DNA of 64,000 nt from Synaphobranchus kaupii (GCA_029718625.1 CM056378.1:58613027-58677026), one strand, 5' to 3'. Positions 10,432 to 22,900 are shown, counted from the first letter of the stretch. Program-made: numbers and translations. Notes: generated from the letters alone by a model not told the origin.

Positions 10432-13400
10432 CCTCTTAATGCCAAACGCCCCCTAGCGGTAACGCGGGCGTGACGGAAATTATTAAATTATACATTTCAT
10501 TAATTTAATAATATATAATAAACTGCTCACCTCAATATTTTGATTAAATATCCTTATGATATATCCATTCCTTCTGGGAAAGTGGTTTTTAAGCCCAAAA
10601 CGTCGAGATAAAACTTTGTAAATAACGTTGGAAACTCTGACCTAATTCTCAAACATGTATTGCAGCTTGATGTCACACCATAAACAATGTGCTGGTAAAC
10701 TGTTCTGCTTAATTGTATTTCACAAAACTTTGGTTTAAAAAATCATTATACCTTTAGGCTTCAAGAAAAAATACTTTAAAACTTTCATAAGGCTGTACAT
10801 GATTTTTTTCCAATTTTAAACCGACTTGTGCTTTTTTGCACTTGATTACGACTCGTTCGGCTGTGTTCACTTTGGCGTTGTGAAACTCAGCCAGTTTCTG
10901 GAGTACCAATCCAACGGCTTAGTATATGTTAGCCAGAGTGGTTTTGAACATGTTTGCAGAGAATTATGCAAAACCGTCGTCAATTGGGTGTATTTCTTTG
11001 ACTGATAGCACAATAGGCCTATCTGAAGTGGGAAAAACTGTCTTCGACCTGCCTCCACTCCGAGTATTATTTGCTTTCCATTGGGTTTTAAAACTGTCTG
11101 TCAAATATTCCAGCCAATAGCCAAGACTCTTATCTTTCAAAAGAGCCCACATTAAACGCATTTCCTTTGTAAATGAAGGCGATAACAGCACTGCGTATGA
11201 GGAAGTGGCACTCACGCGTAATTATCGAGCCAAGATGGCGCAGTGTTTTTACCTTGTAGCGTAGCTCGCTACATTCCGTTTAGCAAAGCACAATTAATTA
11301 GGTAAGGCCCGCAGTTACATTTTTTACTTTAGAGTATTTTTGATACAGTTTTTGTGTAGTTATGTCGAGATTTTTGAGGCGTTTATCCGTGCACCAAGTG
11401 CTAGACGAACTGGATAAGCCAGAAGATGTTTTTGCCGAGGGAGACTCATCCTGTCTCAGTGACGCTGAATCCACTGATGACCGAGATGATGTTGCTGACA
11501 TGTAAGTTGTTTTATCATACTAACAGTGTTATGCTATAAACGCATTGAATTTCGCCATGGCAGGTAACGTCATTAGGGCTGGTGGTATTACCGATTTTTC
11601 GATATACCAGTGTGAATTCACGCAATGCCATGCGGGTTCGTAATTACATTGTCAACTGTATTTTATTGTTTTTCATACAATTAATATTACAAATTGCACA
11701 TTCCAACGGTATGATAAATAATTTATGAAGTAAACTTAGGGTGTATTGTCTGTGTTGACAAACTCGCACGTGTTACGTGGCGTTGCCAACAACACAGATG
11801 TTTGTGGAAACTGTAAGTTTGGTGTAAGCATCGAAGGAAATGTGCAATTTAGCTGCAATGCGTGAATCCCTGTGTTTCTTCTGTGAAGCTAACTAACCTT
11901 ATATACTTATGCATAAAATCGGTCCCTCTCAGCTAAATTAATATAGATAGTATTACCTTTACAGTGGCAAGCTAGCAAGCAAAATTACAGGTAACAAGCA
12001 GCTAGCTATCTATTTGTGTCTGAGATGAGCTACTAAATCGATTTTTTTTGAGTGTGAAATGGCTTCTGGAAGTGTTTAGTAAAGTCACTGTTCCACATGA
12101 GTAAATTGTTCTGTATGCAGTACAGAAGGCTGTGCAGGTAAACAAAATGGCAATTTATGCATGGTATGAGGGAGAGAACATGATAACATGAGGGAGTACT
12201 TGTTTATTATTATTATTGTTGATTGTTGTTGTATAAGGGGGACTAATGGGTATATCAACATGGTGGACAATTCCATGGACAGGGTTAGTGGGGTTTGTAA
12301 TGATGCAGATTGCTCTCCTGAGGGAATGTGTAGTCTAAATGGCTTCTGTATGAATGGTTAAATAATCTCTCCTCACCCTCCACCCCCATGTTTTGATCCT
12401 TTGCCTTTTTTTGTTTTTAGTTAATTTTTTGGACCCTGCCACTTTGTACTTTCTTTGTGTAAATACGGTAACTTCAGCAATTAGAGGGCAAGGATCTTTT
12501 TATTTGTTACAGCAGGGGTGTTTTTATTTTTTATCTAGGAAACTGGTGGACTTTTGATTTTTTATCCACTGCACTTTTAGTAGTACACCTTAGTGCACTT
12601 GTATATAGTTGATATATGTTTGTCATGTATAAAGTTTTGCCTCCTAAAACCCAACCCCAACGTCCCTGTCATAGGAGGTGGCAACACAATAAAAGACAGG
12701 ACTGGCTAGCAGTAATGTGTAGGGAAGTTTCATACTATTCCCATTATTCATTTGAAAACCTGTTTGCACATTCCTGGACTCATTTCTGGCTAATGGGGCT
12801 CTGGTGAAATACACAAGATTCACTGTGCTGCTACATGGGTTTTGACAGCTTTTTGTGACCTCGGGTAGTTAGTTGTGTAATATGAAGAGCAACAAGAACA
12901 CGTCTAAAAATGAACTTTTATTGCCAATATTGACAAATTATCTCATTGTTTTGTAAAAACCTAAAAAATAAATCATATTGAGACCTTTCTGGAACATTGC
13001 CATTTTTGGCACATTTGGCACCATTTGGCACCATTTGGATAACGAAAAAGGTTCACCTGAAAAAAACCCTGTAAAATTTGAATGGTTTGAGATATTGACA
13101 CCAGATTGTTACCAGAGGTAGGCAGCATATTGATGAATCAGATAGAGGAGTCATTTCCTTGATTGCATTTGTAGCTCCCCAGGTAAAAATTCTTAAACTT
13201 GAATGTAGGTACCCGTTTTTTAGTTTTTTTATATTTTCTGTACATAAATTGTTGTAGTTAAGTATCAAAAACTGGATTTCTATGAGTTCTCACTGCTTAT
13301 TCGTAATACTGCAGGTGTCTTCTTTAATAAAAGCCATGACCCATATTTGTACCATTTATAGTTTTTGAGATAACCACCTTTGTTTGTCACTAGTGAAAAC

Positions 13401-13439
13401 AGGTGAAAATTGGCCTATTTTGCCCTCGGTAGGAAGAGG
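10432..13439 (+). mobile_element. Non-autonomous piggyBac-type element, copy 1
   Basis: Flanked on both sides by TTAA (10428-10431, 13440-13443), the piggyBac target. The ends are CCTCTTAATGCC (left) and GGTAGGAAGAGG (right), a short imperfect inverted repeat. The 3,008-bp body is nearly identical to copy 2 (36465-39710), and its ends match the inverted copy at 21370-22900. The only coding trace is a single N-terminal exon (11362-11501). The remaining 1.9 kb downstream is non-coding with several poly-T/ATT tracts. Transposase must be supplied in trans. Confidence 0.9.
11362..11501 (+). CDS. Orphan first exon of piggyBac-type transposase
   Basis: A 140-nt exon from ATG to a consensus donor (ACAT/GTAAGT at 11502). 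It encodes MSRFLRRLSVHQVLDELD, then a Ser/Asp/Glu-rich acidic run ending DDRDDVADM. Acidic, Ser-rich N-termini with an initial MSRR-like motif are usual for piggyBac transposases, and the location inside a TTAA-flanked element supports the call. No catalytic DDD domain follows. An acceptor-like TTTTTGTTTTTAG at about 12408-12420 leads into non-coding sequence. The exon is identical in copy 2. It may survive as a promoter-proximal sequence needed for transposition, or as a short product; both are inference. Confidence 0.6.
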
Positions 13440-13441
13440 TT

Positions 13442-14095
13442 AACAAACTAAATTCGTCGGTTACTATTGCGTTGGGAGGTGATGGTCAGAATCTTGCCAA
13501 GGGATGGGAAGCGATTGAGGATTTCATACGGAAAGCTACAAATGCATCCACAAATTGGGGAAAAGTTGCAGTGTGTATTCAAAAGACTGGCGAGGCTGTT
13601 GATGTTTTTGCTGAACGGTTTTCTGAAACCTTTTTAAGACATTCAGGAATTAAGGAGATAACACGTGATAACTTTTCCTCCAGTGTAAGTGGCCCTCTCA
13701 AAACAACGTTTATGCAGGCGTTGTTGCCAGAGATAAGATCAGCTACTAAGCTTAGCAAACCAGATTGGCAAGATGAAACCATCACTTTTGACCAGTTATT
13801 ATCAGCAGCTAGAAGGGTTGAATTGGATACAGAATGTAAGATCCGTAATTTGAATAGTCGTGGACATAATCGTGCAGATGTTAAACGTAACGATAACTGT
13901 CGTAATTGTGGGGAACCGGGACATTATTGGAGGCAGTGCCAGGCACCAAAGCAATACAGAAACAATGGCCCCTCAACGCGCAGTTTCGCAGAGAGGGACA
14001 CTGAGGATTTGAACAAACGTTTTGCAAGCTTGAGTGACAGTCAGAAAAAGGCAATTCTTTCTGCGGTTCCTTTAAACGAGAGGATGCCTCACTGA
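13442..14095 (+). CDS. Retroviral-type gag, 3' part (capsid-nucleocapsid)
   Basis: The frame is open from the TTAA junction at 13442 to TGA at 14093-14095. The capsid-like part has NWGKVAVCIQKTGEAVDVFAER spread over about residues 35-57, fitting the gammaretrovirus-like pattern of a Trp-anchored segment followed by Q..E....F..R. One CCHC knuckle, CRNCGEPGHYWRQC, lies at about 13889-13930. The short tail ends ...NERMPH. A single knuckle and the downstream pol type (see next entries) point to an endogenous retrovirus or close relative rather than Ty3/gypsy. This exon-free frame is intact from the piggyBac junction to its stop. The 5' portion lies across the insertion and is broken. Confidence 0.8.
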   Translation, partial: NKLNSSVTIALGGDGQNLAKGWEAIEDFIRKATNASTNWGKVAVCIQKTGEAVDVFAERFSETFLRHSGIKEITRDNFSSSVSGPLKTTFMQALLPEIRSATKLSKPDWQDETITFDQLLSAARRVELDTECKIRNLNSRGHNRADVKRNDNCRNCGEPGHYWRQCQAPKQYRNNGPSTRSFAERDTEDLNKRFASLSDSQKKAILSAVPLNERMPH

Positions 14096-14120
14096 GACGC
14101 GTAGCGGCTGCAGTGAGGCA
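14071..14120 (+). promoter_or_regulatory. Programmed -1 ribosomal frameshift signal at gag/pro junction
   Basis: TTTAAAC (14071-14077) is in the correct phase (T TTA AAC read from the gag frame). It is followed by a 7-nt spacer and a perfect 10-bp stem, TGCCTCACTG (14085-14094) with CAGTGAGGCA (14111-14120), enclosing a 16-nt loop. The gag stop (14093-14095) straddles the base of the loop. A -1 slip enters exactly the frame that encodes the protease. Loop pairing with GGTGCG downstream could make a pseudoknot, but this is not demonstrated. Confidence 0.8.
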
Positions 14121-14911
14121 ATCAAAAGACGGACTTCATGTGGGTGCGACCATTAACCGGCAAATAGATATTGATTTCCTCTTAGACACTGGCGCTGAAC
14201 TAACTGTTTTACCTACTTCATATGCAAACGACAAAATATTGCCTTTAACAGACAGTGTACAATGATGCTATGGCGTAGGAGGACAGGCTGTGACGTTGCG
14301 ACAGACACAGCCTGTGCCCATTTCAGTAGGGCCTACGGAGGTCACGGCTAATTTATGGGTAGGAGAAGCGTGTCAGCCTTTACTTGGCTTGGATGTTTTG
14401 TTAAAGTTAAACTCGAGTCTTGAATATTCTGATGGTAAAGTCATGTGGAATTTAAGGCAACTACAAAAAGCAAATGTTGCCAAACACCCAATTTGGGCAG
14501 AAAGTAAAGACGACTGTGGTCTTCTTGACATGGAGCCAGTGCTACTTACCGGGACACCTCCCCCCAGCATGCGACAGAATCCCCTTAACAGGGAGGCTAT
14601 TGATGGTATCAAACCTATCATCAAAGAACTTGGAGAACGACACATTTTGGTGAAAACTCAGAGTTGCTCAAATAGTCCTTTGTGGCCTGTGAAGAAAGCA
14701 AATGGCAGCTGGTGTTTGACTGTTGATTCCAGAGGGGCAAATAAAACAATTGAGAAGCTGACACCTCGGGTAGCAGATCCATCTACGATATTTAATTCAC
14801 TGAAACCTGATCATTGCATTTTCACGCTGATTGATTTGGTATAATGCATTTTGGACTGATCCTTTAGTCCCAGAATGTCAGGACTGGCTAACTTTTATGT
14901 TTGACGCAACA
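14078..14911 (+). pseudogene. Retroviral-type protease and N-terminal reverse transcriptase, truncated
   Basis: This is the -1 frame relative to gag. The protease active site reads DFLLDTGAELTVLP. A single in-frame TGA (14263-14265) interrupts the flap region before CYGVGGQ. After it, the frame continues with GEACQPLLGLDVLLKLNSS (protease C-terminus) and then RT fingers (NSPLWPVKKANGSWCLTVDS and RGANKTIEKLTPRVADP). The frame stops at 14842-14844. About 65 nt more RT (VPECQDWLTFMFDAT) is readable in another phase up to 14911, where homology ends before the catalytic YxDD. RNase H, integrase and env are absent. The motifs are class-I/gammaretrovirus-like; exact lineage unknown. Confidence 0.8.
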
Positions 14912-15258
14912 TAAAGTGATAGCCTACTAGATGGGTTAAAAATTAAACCTATCTACATAGCCGATTCTGCTCTTGTGTAGTTTAAATTACGATGTTGAAC
15001 ATAGTTTACTAGATGTGCCAAGATTTCCTTGATACTGCTGCACTTCTCTCCTGTCTGTCTCAGATTTGAAGCGACCAGCGATCCCCGCCCCTGTGATATT
15101 CTAAGACGTTCGACTGCCCTACGCCAAAATAACAAGGTCTCCGAGGGTGGAACATGCACCACCGGAGGATCTTGGACCCCCGAGGGCAACAACAAACTCC
15201 TGCTGTGAATGCGATCACAGACAATTGCAACCATGTGCTTTCACTGTTTCTCCCTCTC
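14912..15258. other. Unassigned sequence after retroviral fragment
   Basis: Neither LTR ends nor further pol motifs are visible. Small frames on both strands show no recognisable motif. Confidence 0.45.
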
Positions 15259-15376
15259 GGGCGGCACGGTGGGGCAGTGGATAGCACTGCTGTCTCGCAG
15301 CAGAAAGTCCCAGGCTAGAATCCTGGCTGAGGACTTTGTTTGTGTGGAGTTTTGCATGTCCTCCCCGTGTCTGCAT

Positions 15377-15407
<31 letters not shown>

Positions 15408-15427
15408 ACATCAAAGAAAGACACGTA
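15259..15427 (+). mobile_element. tRNA-derived SINE-like repeat
   Basis: It begins GGCGGCACGGTGGGGCAGTG, an A-box-like start. A B-box-like AGGCTAGAATCCTGG (15312-15326) follows. It ends with the very common fish body segment containing TGTGTGGAGTTTTGCATGTC and GGGTTTCCTCCGGGCACTCC. The head resembles a degenerate tRNA, but it is not a functional tRNA gene. No clear poly-A or target duplication was found. Confidence 0.7.
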
Positions 15428-16282
15428 TGTCAAGTTAAAAATATTGATGAAAGACAAGTGTAGATCATTTTTCAAACAATGTTTGTATACTCCATCTCAT
15501 GGTCAGCATACATAATCCACTGTGTATTTGTTTCACACATATTCACTACTTGATCTCTATTCCTGTACCCCCTTTTGAAATGTTGGTTTGATCATAGATG
15601 TATAGGTGATCATATGATCAGAGGGGGAAATAGTTAGATTTTAGTAATTTCAAAGTTTGTTTAGCAACATGTTTCAGTTTAAAGTAGAATCTGTATGCCA
15701 CAACATATATGAGACTTAGGTGCTGAATGGCCTGAGAAATTTCCTTCCCCTCTCGCATTGTTAAGTACTCATTGTCACCTGTATGAATGCCCCCCAGGTT
15801 TCCTGGGAATCCTAGCCTGGTAGAATAATGTGTGAAATAAAGTTATTGATCTAAGGCCGAGACAGGAAACTAGGAAGAAGAACCAGAGATAGGAGTGAAG
15901 TAACAGCCACGAGACTTCCCTGTCTAGCCTACCTTTTGTTATCATCTACATGAAATTTCCTGTTTTCTGTGTATAAACGCTGGGCCAGTTTGGAGTGTAA
16001 GTTATGTTGGACTAGAAGCCGACATAAACATCACGCTAATAAAGAAGCTGTAGCTACTGTCTTTCACCACGGAACCGATTCAATACCCTCTTATTCCTCG
16101 AACGTAATTGCAAGTACCAGCAACGAACAAAAGTGTAATTGAGAAATACGAAGCAATTCTTCAAAATAAACCAACAGGCCACAAAAGGCCCCCTAAAAAT
16201 GTCGCTGAAAAGCCATTGAAAAGGCATCCAAGACACGTTTCCAAAGCAATGTATAACCCTATAATGTGTTTTTTCAGTGGTC
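15428..16282. other. Unassigned; possible LTR-like promoter/poly(A) segment 15785-16095
   Basis: Contains TATAAA at about 15973-15978, and AATAAA at about 15835 and 16039, within a GC-richer stretch; the spacing resembles a retroviral U3-R-U5. No TG...CA boundaries, second copy or primer site are visible, so this is only a suggestion. A 71-residue plus-strand frame (16108-16323, basic, VIEKYEAILQNKP) has no recognised relatives. Confidence 0.25.
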
Positions 16283-16400
16283 AGCTTCATGAAACAAACC
16301 TTTCGGTATTTTGCACAAGGTAAAACTTAGCAAAATACCGAAAGGTTTGCTTCATTGAAACAAACCTTTCCGTATTTTGCACAAGGTAAAACTTAGCATC
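16283..16400. repeat. Compact direct-plus-inverted repeat
   Basis: The segment GAAACAAACCTTTCGGTATT plus TTGCACAAGGTAAAACTTAG occurs at about 16291-16330 and again, one base different, at about 16357-16396. Between them is the inverted copy CAAAATACCGAAAGGTTTGC (16331-16350). A diverged relative (GAAACAAACCGTTCAG) is at about 18590. Confidence 0.7.
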
Positions 16401-16483
16401 AATATGACTGTTTAGTATTGAATGGCTTGTAAAAAGATGGGTTATTCAATTTAACCAGGGTTAAGCTATTATATGTAGCCTAT

Positions 16484-18381
16484 GGGCCCTATCTTACACC
16501 CGGCGCAAAGCGGCGCTAACCCAAACGCAAGTGTCTTTGCTATCTTACACCCGGCGCTAGGTTAATAATAACGCCTAGCGCTTACGTCCTTTAACTAGCA
16601 CGTATTCTTGCGCCCATTACAAGTGAACTGGGCGTGTTGGTCTTAAGATGAGGAGTGGCCAGGATTCTTTTTGGCGTATTGCTATCTTGAGCCAGCAGAA
16701 AGCGCTTGCGCTAGAACCACCACAAACCTGGTCTAAAGTCATGTCGCAGTTCTTTACTGTTTACATGCATTTTAACGGCGCATATAAGTGCGTCTACATT
16801 GGCGTGTGCACAACGCGCATAGCCTCCTGTCTGTTACACACAGGGGTGCGCACAAGCATGACTAAAATATCTAGATCACAATGTGAAATATTATTATTGT
16901 GTAGGCTATATCAAAAATGCATAATAATAAAAGGTTCCATAGGTCCACATACCTTTCTCTCAGCGAAGGGAAACGATGCCACATTACATTGCTCTCAGCA
17001 CACTCCATCAACATCCAGGCGATGTGCGATGGTACGGGACAATGGCTATACATTAAAAAAGAGCTGATAACACCTATATCAAGCCTAATGCATGAATTGT
17101 CATTCAATGGAAAACTTGCGCACTGCAATAGACGGACATTTGCGTTCTGAAAATGCGCTTCAGACGTCATTACCATACACCTCTGTTTATCTAGGAATAC
17201 AGCCTGTAAGTAAATAGAATGGTTTGTGACTGAAAAAAGTTAAAAACCTTGTCCAGTGAATATTGCTTTTATTGTTTTTCAAATAGCCAAGGCTACAGCG
17301 GATTCGCTGTGCATAAGGTTTTTTTTGAAAAACGGAGATAAATGTCATCATGTTAACTGAATTGTAACCTTAGCTATTGTTCGTCCTTCATATTTTTTAA
17401 ATTACAGTGACAAGGTTTCCATACCCTCAGCTTATTAAAACCCCACTGATTTCACCTGTTGTTCCATAACTGAACAAAAGATTTTAAAGAGAACTAAGCG
17501 TCTAATTAGAAACGAAATTTGCAGCACGTTACACAATTAATTTACAATTAATTTTAATTACATTATCTGCATGTGTGCTTTACGGGAGCAGGTCTGTTTC
17601 CCCTGCTGAAAATCGCAGTTTTCATGGTCTTCCTGGGAAAGTGGATCGTATTACGCTACCAGTAAAACAGGTTGGTCACATTTCCATAAGCAGGACATTA
17701 TAAAACAAGGGAAAATATGCTGAACGTATGGGTTGCCAACCTGACAGATTTATTGTATTTAGTGTCATCATTAAGGCAAAATAACGTTATTTATGTTATT
17801 AATCAAAATTAGAATGCAGGTAGCGTAATGAACTTCGGATGAAGCTTGAACATGAGTTCATTGCATAATCAAACGAAATTCGTTAAACAAGCAGGCTAAT
17901 TTGGCGTTTTCTAAGGTGAGACGGAAGCAATTGGTCGCTTATTCTCAGCTGTTGCAGGTGCTTTTAACGAAATTTAACCGCATATATTTTGTAAACAGCA
18001 TTGTCAGGAATTATCGGGAACTCATAATGGTTAGCCCGAATAATATTGATCATAGGCTACTATTGACCCATATAGCCTATTCCTTGATCGCACTAAACAC
18101 GCACAAGCATTTCTGTTTCGCCATCATATGCAATCCGCCAAGGTGGAAAAGCAGGCATTTAAAGGGAATGGTATATGACATTTTGATTGGTTTATTGCAT
18201 GTCACGCCCAAGACACACCTATAATTAATGAAGAGACTAGGTTCAGCCCAGATGCACCTTGCGCCGTGCTTAGCGCCCAAAAAACACGCCGCTAAAATAG
18301 CAAAAGTAGACTTGGATACGCCCTAAATGGACTTAGCACCATGCGCTTAGACCAAGCGCCAAGATCGCCAAGATAGGGCCC
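16484..18381. mobile_element. Non-autonomous DNA transposon with GGGCCCTATCTT ends
   Basis: Starts GGGCCCTATCTTACACCC and ends CAAGATAGGGCCC, a 12-bp terminal inverted repeat with further subterminal similarity (AAGTGTCTTTGCTATCTTA / AAGTCTACTTTTGCTATTTTA). The 1.9-kb interior has only short frames with no transposase motif. The flanks (TAGCCTAT left, CATATGTTGTAAC right) correspond to an uninterrupted relative at about 19867-19895, which proves insertion. The target duplication appears to be only 2-3 bp of AT/TAT, but the flanks have diverged. Superfamily not assigned. Confidence 0.75.
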
Positions 18382-18654
18382 CATATGTTGTAACAGTAGT
18401 TACTTTAAAAAGTGTATTTAATTTCGGAGAACTGCGCATGAGCAGAATTCACGGGAGGTGTTAACGTGATCATCCCCCTCAGCCCTTGAATGACTTGAAC
18501 AGCTGTAGGTTTTGGTGGACTGTTCAGAACATATTGAATGAAAACATATACATATTGAAAATAAACCTTAGACCTCTGAATAAACCTCATGAAACAAACC
18601 GTTCAGTAGACTAGTTGCACAAGGGCGTATACAATTTTAGCAGAGGCTGAATAG

Positions 18655-19802
18655 ACGCAACTCCGACCGAGGTGTGTTCCAGCCACAGACAAAGACGCAG
18701 GCGATAACCAGATAAGCATCCCTACCAGGATAAGAAAGGCCAAAGGAGACGCCCTCACCATCTATCTCACAGACAAGCCAGCTATAATAAACTCACTGTG
18801 CACTTCAGTATGACTGATCAAACATCCCAGGCATTAGTTTAGGATTTTAGTCTGAACTGTTTATCAGTAATTTGATTGCATCTCGACTTTGTGTGATAAT
18901 AGCTGCATAAACGTGTTGCGCTGGTTAGCGAGCTAGCCGGCTGGCCTACCGTTTCATTGCTAAGGTGGTACTACTAACTAACTCGAGCAGGCCTCACTGG
19001 TTTGCCCCTCTATCCTAACACTGACTAACATTAGTGTGATATGATGTCATTTTGGCTTACTGTAGATGGTTAACAGTATTTCCTGACCGAAGTGCGTGAA
19101 CTTATTTATAGTAACGTCAGATTTGAGATCAATAATCACCATCGTGCTGCGACACAGTTAGCTTACTCCACGTGATTCCTTTGTTCCCTGAATGCACATG
19201 TGGCATAGGCTTACACACCGACACACACACACACACACACAACCATATATGCATACACACATATAAATGCTACAATACGCACACCATACAATATGTCCAT
19301 TTAGTAGAATGTAATATTCATGTTTGTCTTGTTTAATAAATACATTTTTTGTTAAACCTGGTGTCTGTTTTGATGTCGTATGAACACGAGAGCTGAGTAT
19401 AACCCAATCATTAGAACGTAATACCTTCTACCCTTATGAATTATTAGTTATTAGTGCTTTGATGGTAAATTGAAGTAGTAGTAATTATAATCCATAATAA
19501 TCAAATGAGACTGATTTAATTTGAACCTAACTTAAGAATAATAAGGGTAAACCTCATTATTCCATAGTTATTGCCTATATTTCTGGCATCCCATGTAAGA
19601 CTTTATATATATACAGAGGTATATTCCTTCCATTTATGGCGTCCCGTCGAGGATATTCTCTACATTTATGGTGCCCGGGTGAAGACTGGTAAGACGAACA
19701 TGTTTTAAAGGTCTATCACCATTACTGCTAAATGTATATATAAACACCTTGCATGAATAATACTCCACATGTAGGAATATAGAGGCATGTTCCTTACATT
19801 AG
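18655..19802 (+). repeat. 1.1-kb direct repeat, copy 1
   Basis: Runs from ACGCAACTCCGACCGAGGTG to TGTTCCTTACATTAG and is strongly similar to 24197-25332. The first 170 bp read partly as a coding remnant (RIRKAKGDALTIYLTDKPAI), broken here. Then comes AT-rich sequence with a CA microsatellite (19218-19241), an AATAAA (19335), and an end carrying two primer-site-like motifs. The overall layout resembles a retroelement 3' end plus LTR. Family not recognised. Confidence 0.7.
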
Positions 19803-19997
19803 TATCGAATGGACTGTAAAAAGCTGGGCTATTCAATTTAGACAGGGGTTGAGCTATTATTTATAGCCTATATTGTGTAACCGTAGTTACTTTAAAAAGT
19901 GTATTTCATTTTGGTTAAAATCCGAAACCATTTGTGAACATCTGCGGGGGGGTGTGGAGTTTTTGCAAGTTGCGACCTCCACCCCTAAAGATGAATC
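19803..19997 (+). repeat. Uninterrupted relative of the GGGCCC-element target
   Basis: ATCGAATGGACTGTAAAAAG through TTTAAAAAGTGTATTTCATT matches 16412-16483 joined to 18382-18420. It is therefore the pre-insertion form of that repeat. Confidence 0.75.
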
Positions 19998-20060
19998 AGC
20001 CAATCCTAGCAGTTAAACTATAAAACGGGTTTACAACTTGGCGAATGACATACATTTTGT
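19998..20060 (+). promoter_or_regulatory. Candidate promoter of unidentified exon-like unit
   Basis: A CCAAT box (CAGCCAATCC at about 19998) lies 20 bp upstream of a TATA box (CTATAAAACGG at about 20020-20030). An ATG follows about 95 bp downstream, after a (GACAA)n run at about 20093-20114. Confidence 0.4.
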
Positions 20061-20116
20061 AAAACATTCTGGAGAAGAAGGCCTACATGCAAGACAAGAC
20101 AAGACAAGACAAGAGA

Positions 20117-21153
<1,037 letters not shown>

Positions 21154-21202
21154 GTATATTGGGTCAAATTGTGAACATTTTTGACAGACTATTAAAGTAA
21201 AA

Positions 21203-21365
21203 ATGGCTCCTAAAAGACCTTGTATGTGTTCGTGTTCAGAGGGCCAGAGCAAAAGACCTGCAACAGAAAATGCTGAAAACCATGAAACTAACCAATTAGA
21301 TTTACAGCATGAAAATGTTAACCCGCATCTCTTAGCGCTTGTTGATGATGTTAATCAAGGCTCTA
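21203..21365 (+). CDS. Unidentified small ORF, interrupted by piggyBac copy 3
   Basis: ATG 50 bp after the preceding stop. It reads MAPKRPCMCSCSEGQSKRPA, a basic, Cys-rich start, then an Asn/His/Leu-rich stretch through LLALVDDVNQGSI, where the TTAA of the inverted piggyBac copy begins. It continues only into transposon sequence. Compact spacing to the previous frame is atypical of a vertebrate host gene and more like an element or virus-derived unit. Function unknown. Confidence 0.35.
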
Positions 21366-21369
21366 TTAA

Positions 21370-22900
21370 CCTCTTAATACCAAGGGCAAAATATACCAAT
21401 TCTCGCCTGTTTTTACTAGTGACCAACAAAACTGTTCATCTCAAAAACTGTAAAGGCTACAATATGGTTCATAGCTTTTATTAAAAAAGAGAACTGCACT
21501 TTTATGACTAAGCAGTCATAATTCATATACATACACTTTTTGCTACTAAACTAAAAAACGGGTACCTACATTCAAATTTCTGATTTTTTACCTGATGAGC
21601 TACAAGAGCTATGGTGGATTGTGATTCCTCAATATGCTGCCTATCCTTGCTAAAAATATGGTGTCAATATCTCAAACCATTCAAATTCTACAGAGCTTTT
21701 TTTCAGGTGAACCATTTTGGTTACCAAAGTTGGCACAAATTGTGCCAAATTGTGCAAAATGGCAAGGTTCCAGAAAAGTCTCAATATGATTTATTTTTTT
21801 AAGTTTTACAATAAAATTTGATAATTGGAAATAAAAATTCATTTTTAGATGTGTTTTTGGTGTGTTTCATATTACACAACTAACTAGCCTACCCGTGGTC
21901 CCCAAAAAGCTCTCCAAACTCATGTAGCAGCACAGTGAATCTTGTATTCCACCAGAGCTCCATTAGCCAGAAATGAGCCCAGGTATATGCAAACGGGGAT
22001 ATAAAATCAAATGTCCGCCAGTTTCCTAGATAAAATAAACCCCTACATAATAATCAACAACAACAAACTCATCCTCCTGTTATCATGTTATCTCTCCCTC
22101 TTGTTACATCATGCATAACTTGCTCATTTGTTTACCTGCACAGCCTGCTGTACTGCATACAGAACAATTTACTCATGTGGAACAAAACAAACCCTTCAGA
22201 CGCCATTTCATTCAAAGGAAACTTGGAACAGCTCATCTCAGACACAAATAGATAGCTAGCTGCTATGTGTAATTTTGCTGGCTAGCTTGCTATTGTTCCA
22301 ATATGGTAATGTTAGCTATATTCATTTAATTCAGAGGGATTTGTTTTATACATAACAGTGAATTTGCACTGGTATACCGGCAAAAAAAAGAATCTGTTAC
22401 CTTACACCACTCGGCGTCACTGAGACAAGATCGCAAAAACATATTTGGGCTAGGACCTGCTGCACGGAGAAACTCCTGAATAACCTAGACATAACTAACC
22501 AAAAACTGTATGAAAGAGACTGTAAAGTAAACAGATGAACAGCAGCATTTACCTAATGAATTGTGCTTTGCTAAACGGAATGTAGCTAGCTACGCTACAA
22601 GGTAAAAACACTGTTTTGTGAAATACAATTAAGCAGAACAGTTTACCAGCACATTGTTTATGGTGTGACATCAAGCTGCAATACATGTTTGGGAGTTTCC
22701 AACGTTATTTACGAAGTTTTAACTCAACGTTTTAGGCTTAAAAACCACTTTCCCAAAAAGGAATGGATATATCTTAAGGATATTTAGTCAAAATATTGAG
22801 GTGAGCTGTTCATTATATATTATTAAATGAAATTAAATGTATTATTTAATAACTTCCGTAACACCTGCGTTACTGCAAGGAGGCGTTTGGCACCAAGAGG
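21370..22900 (-). mobile_element. piggyBac-type element, copy 3, inverted and internally deleted
   Basis: TTAA flanks at 21366-21369 and 22901-22904. Left end CCTCTTAATACCAAGGGC and right end GGCGTTTGGCACCAAGAGG match the other two copies in reverse. It is 1,531 bp against 3.0-3.2 kb for the others. The segment corresponding to about 10740-11230 of copy 1 is missing, and the rest is visibly more diverged. The orphan exon is still traceable on the minus strand (ATG at 22490-22492, MSRLFRSFSVQQVL) but is disrupted. Confidence 0.85.

Noticed and set aside
15259..15427. tRNA gene
   Set aside because: A and B boxes are degenerate, the cloverleaf cannot be completed, and the downstream body is a common interspersed repeat.
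16400..16560. CRISPR-like array from repeated CTTACACCCGGCGC words
   Set aside because: Only two copies, inside the end of a DNA transposon; eukaryotic context, no spacers.
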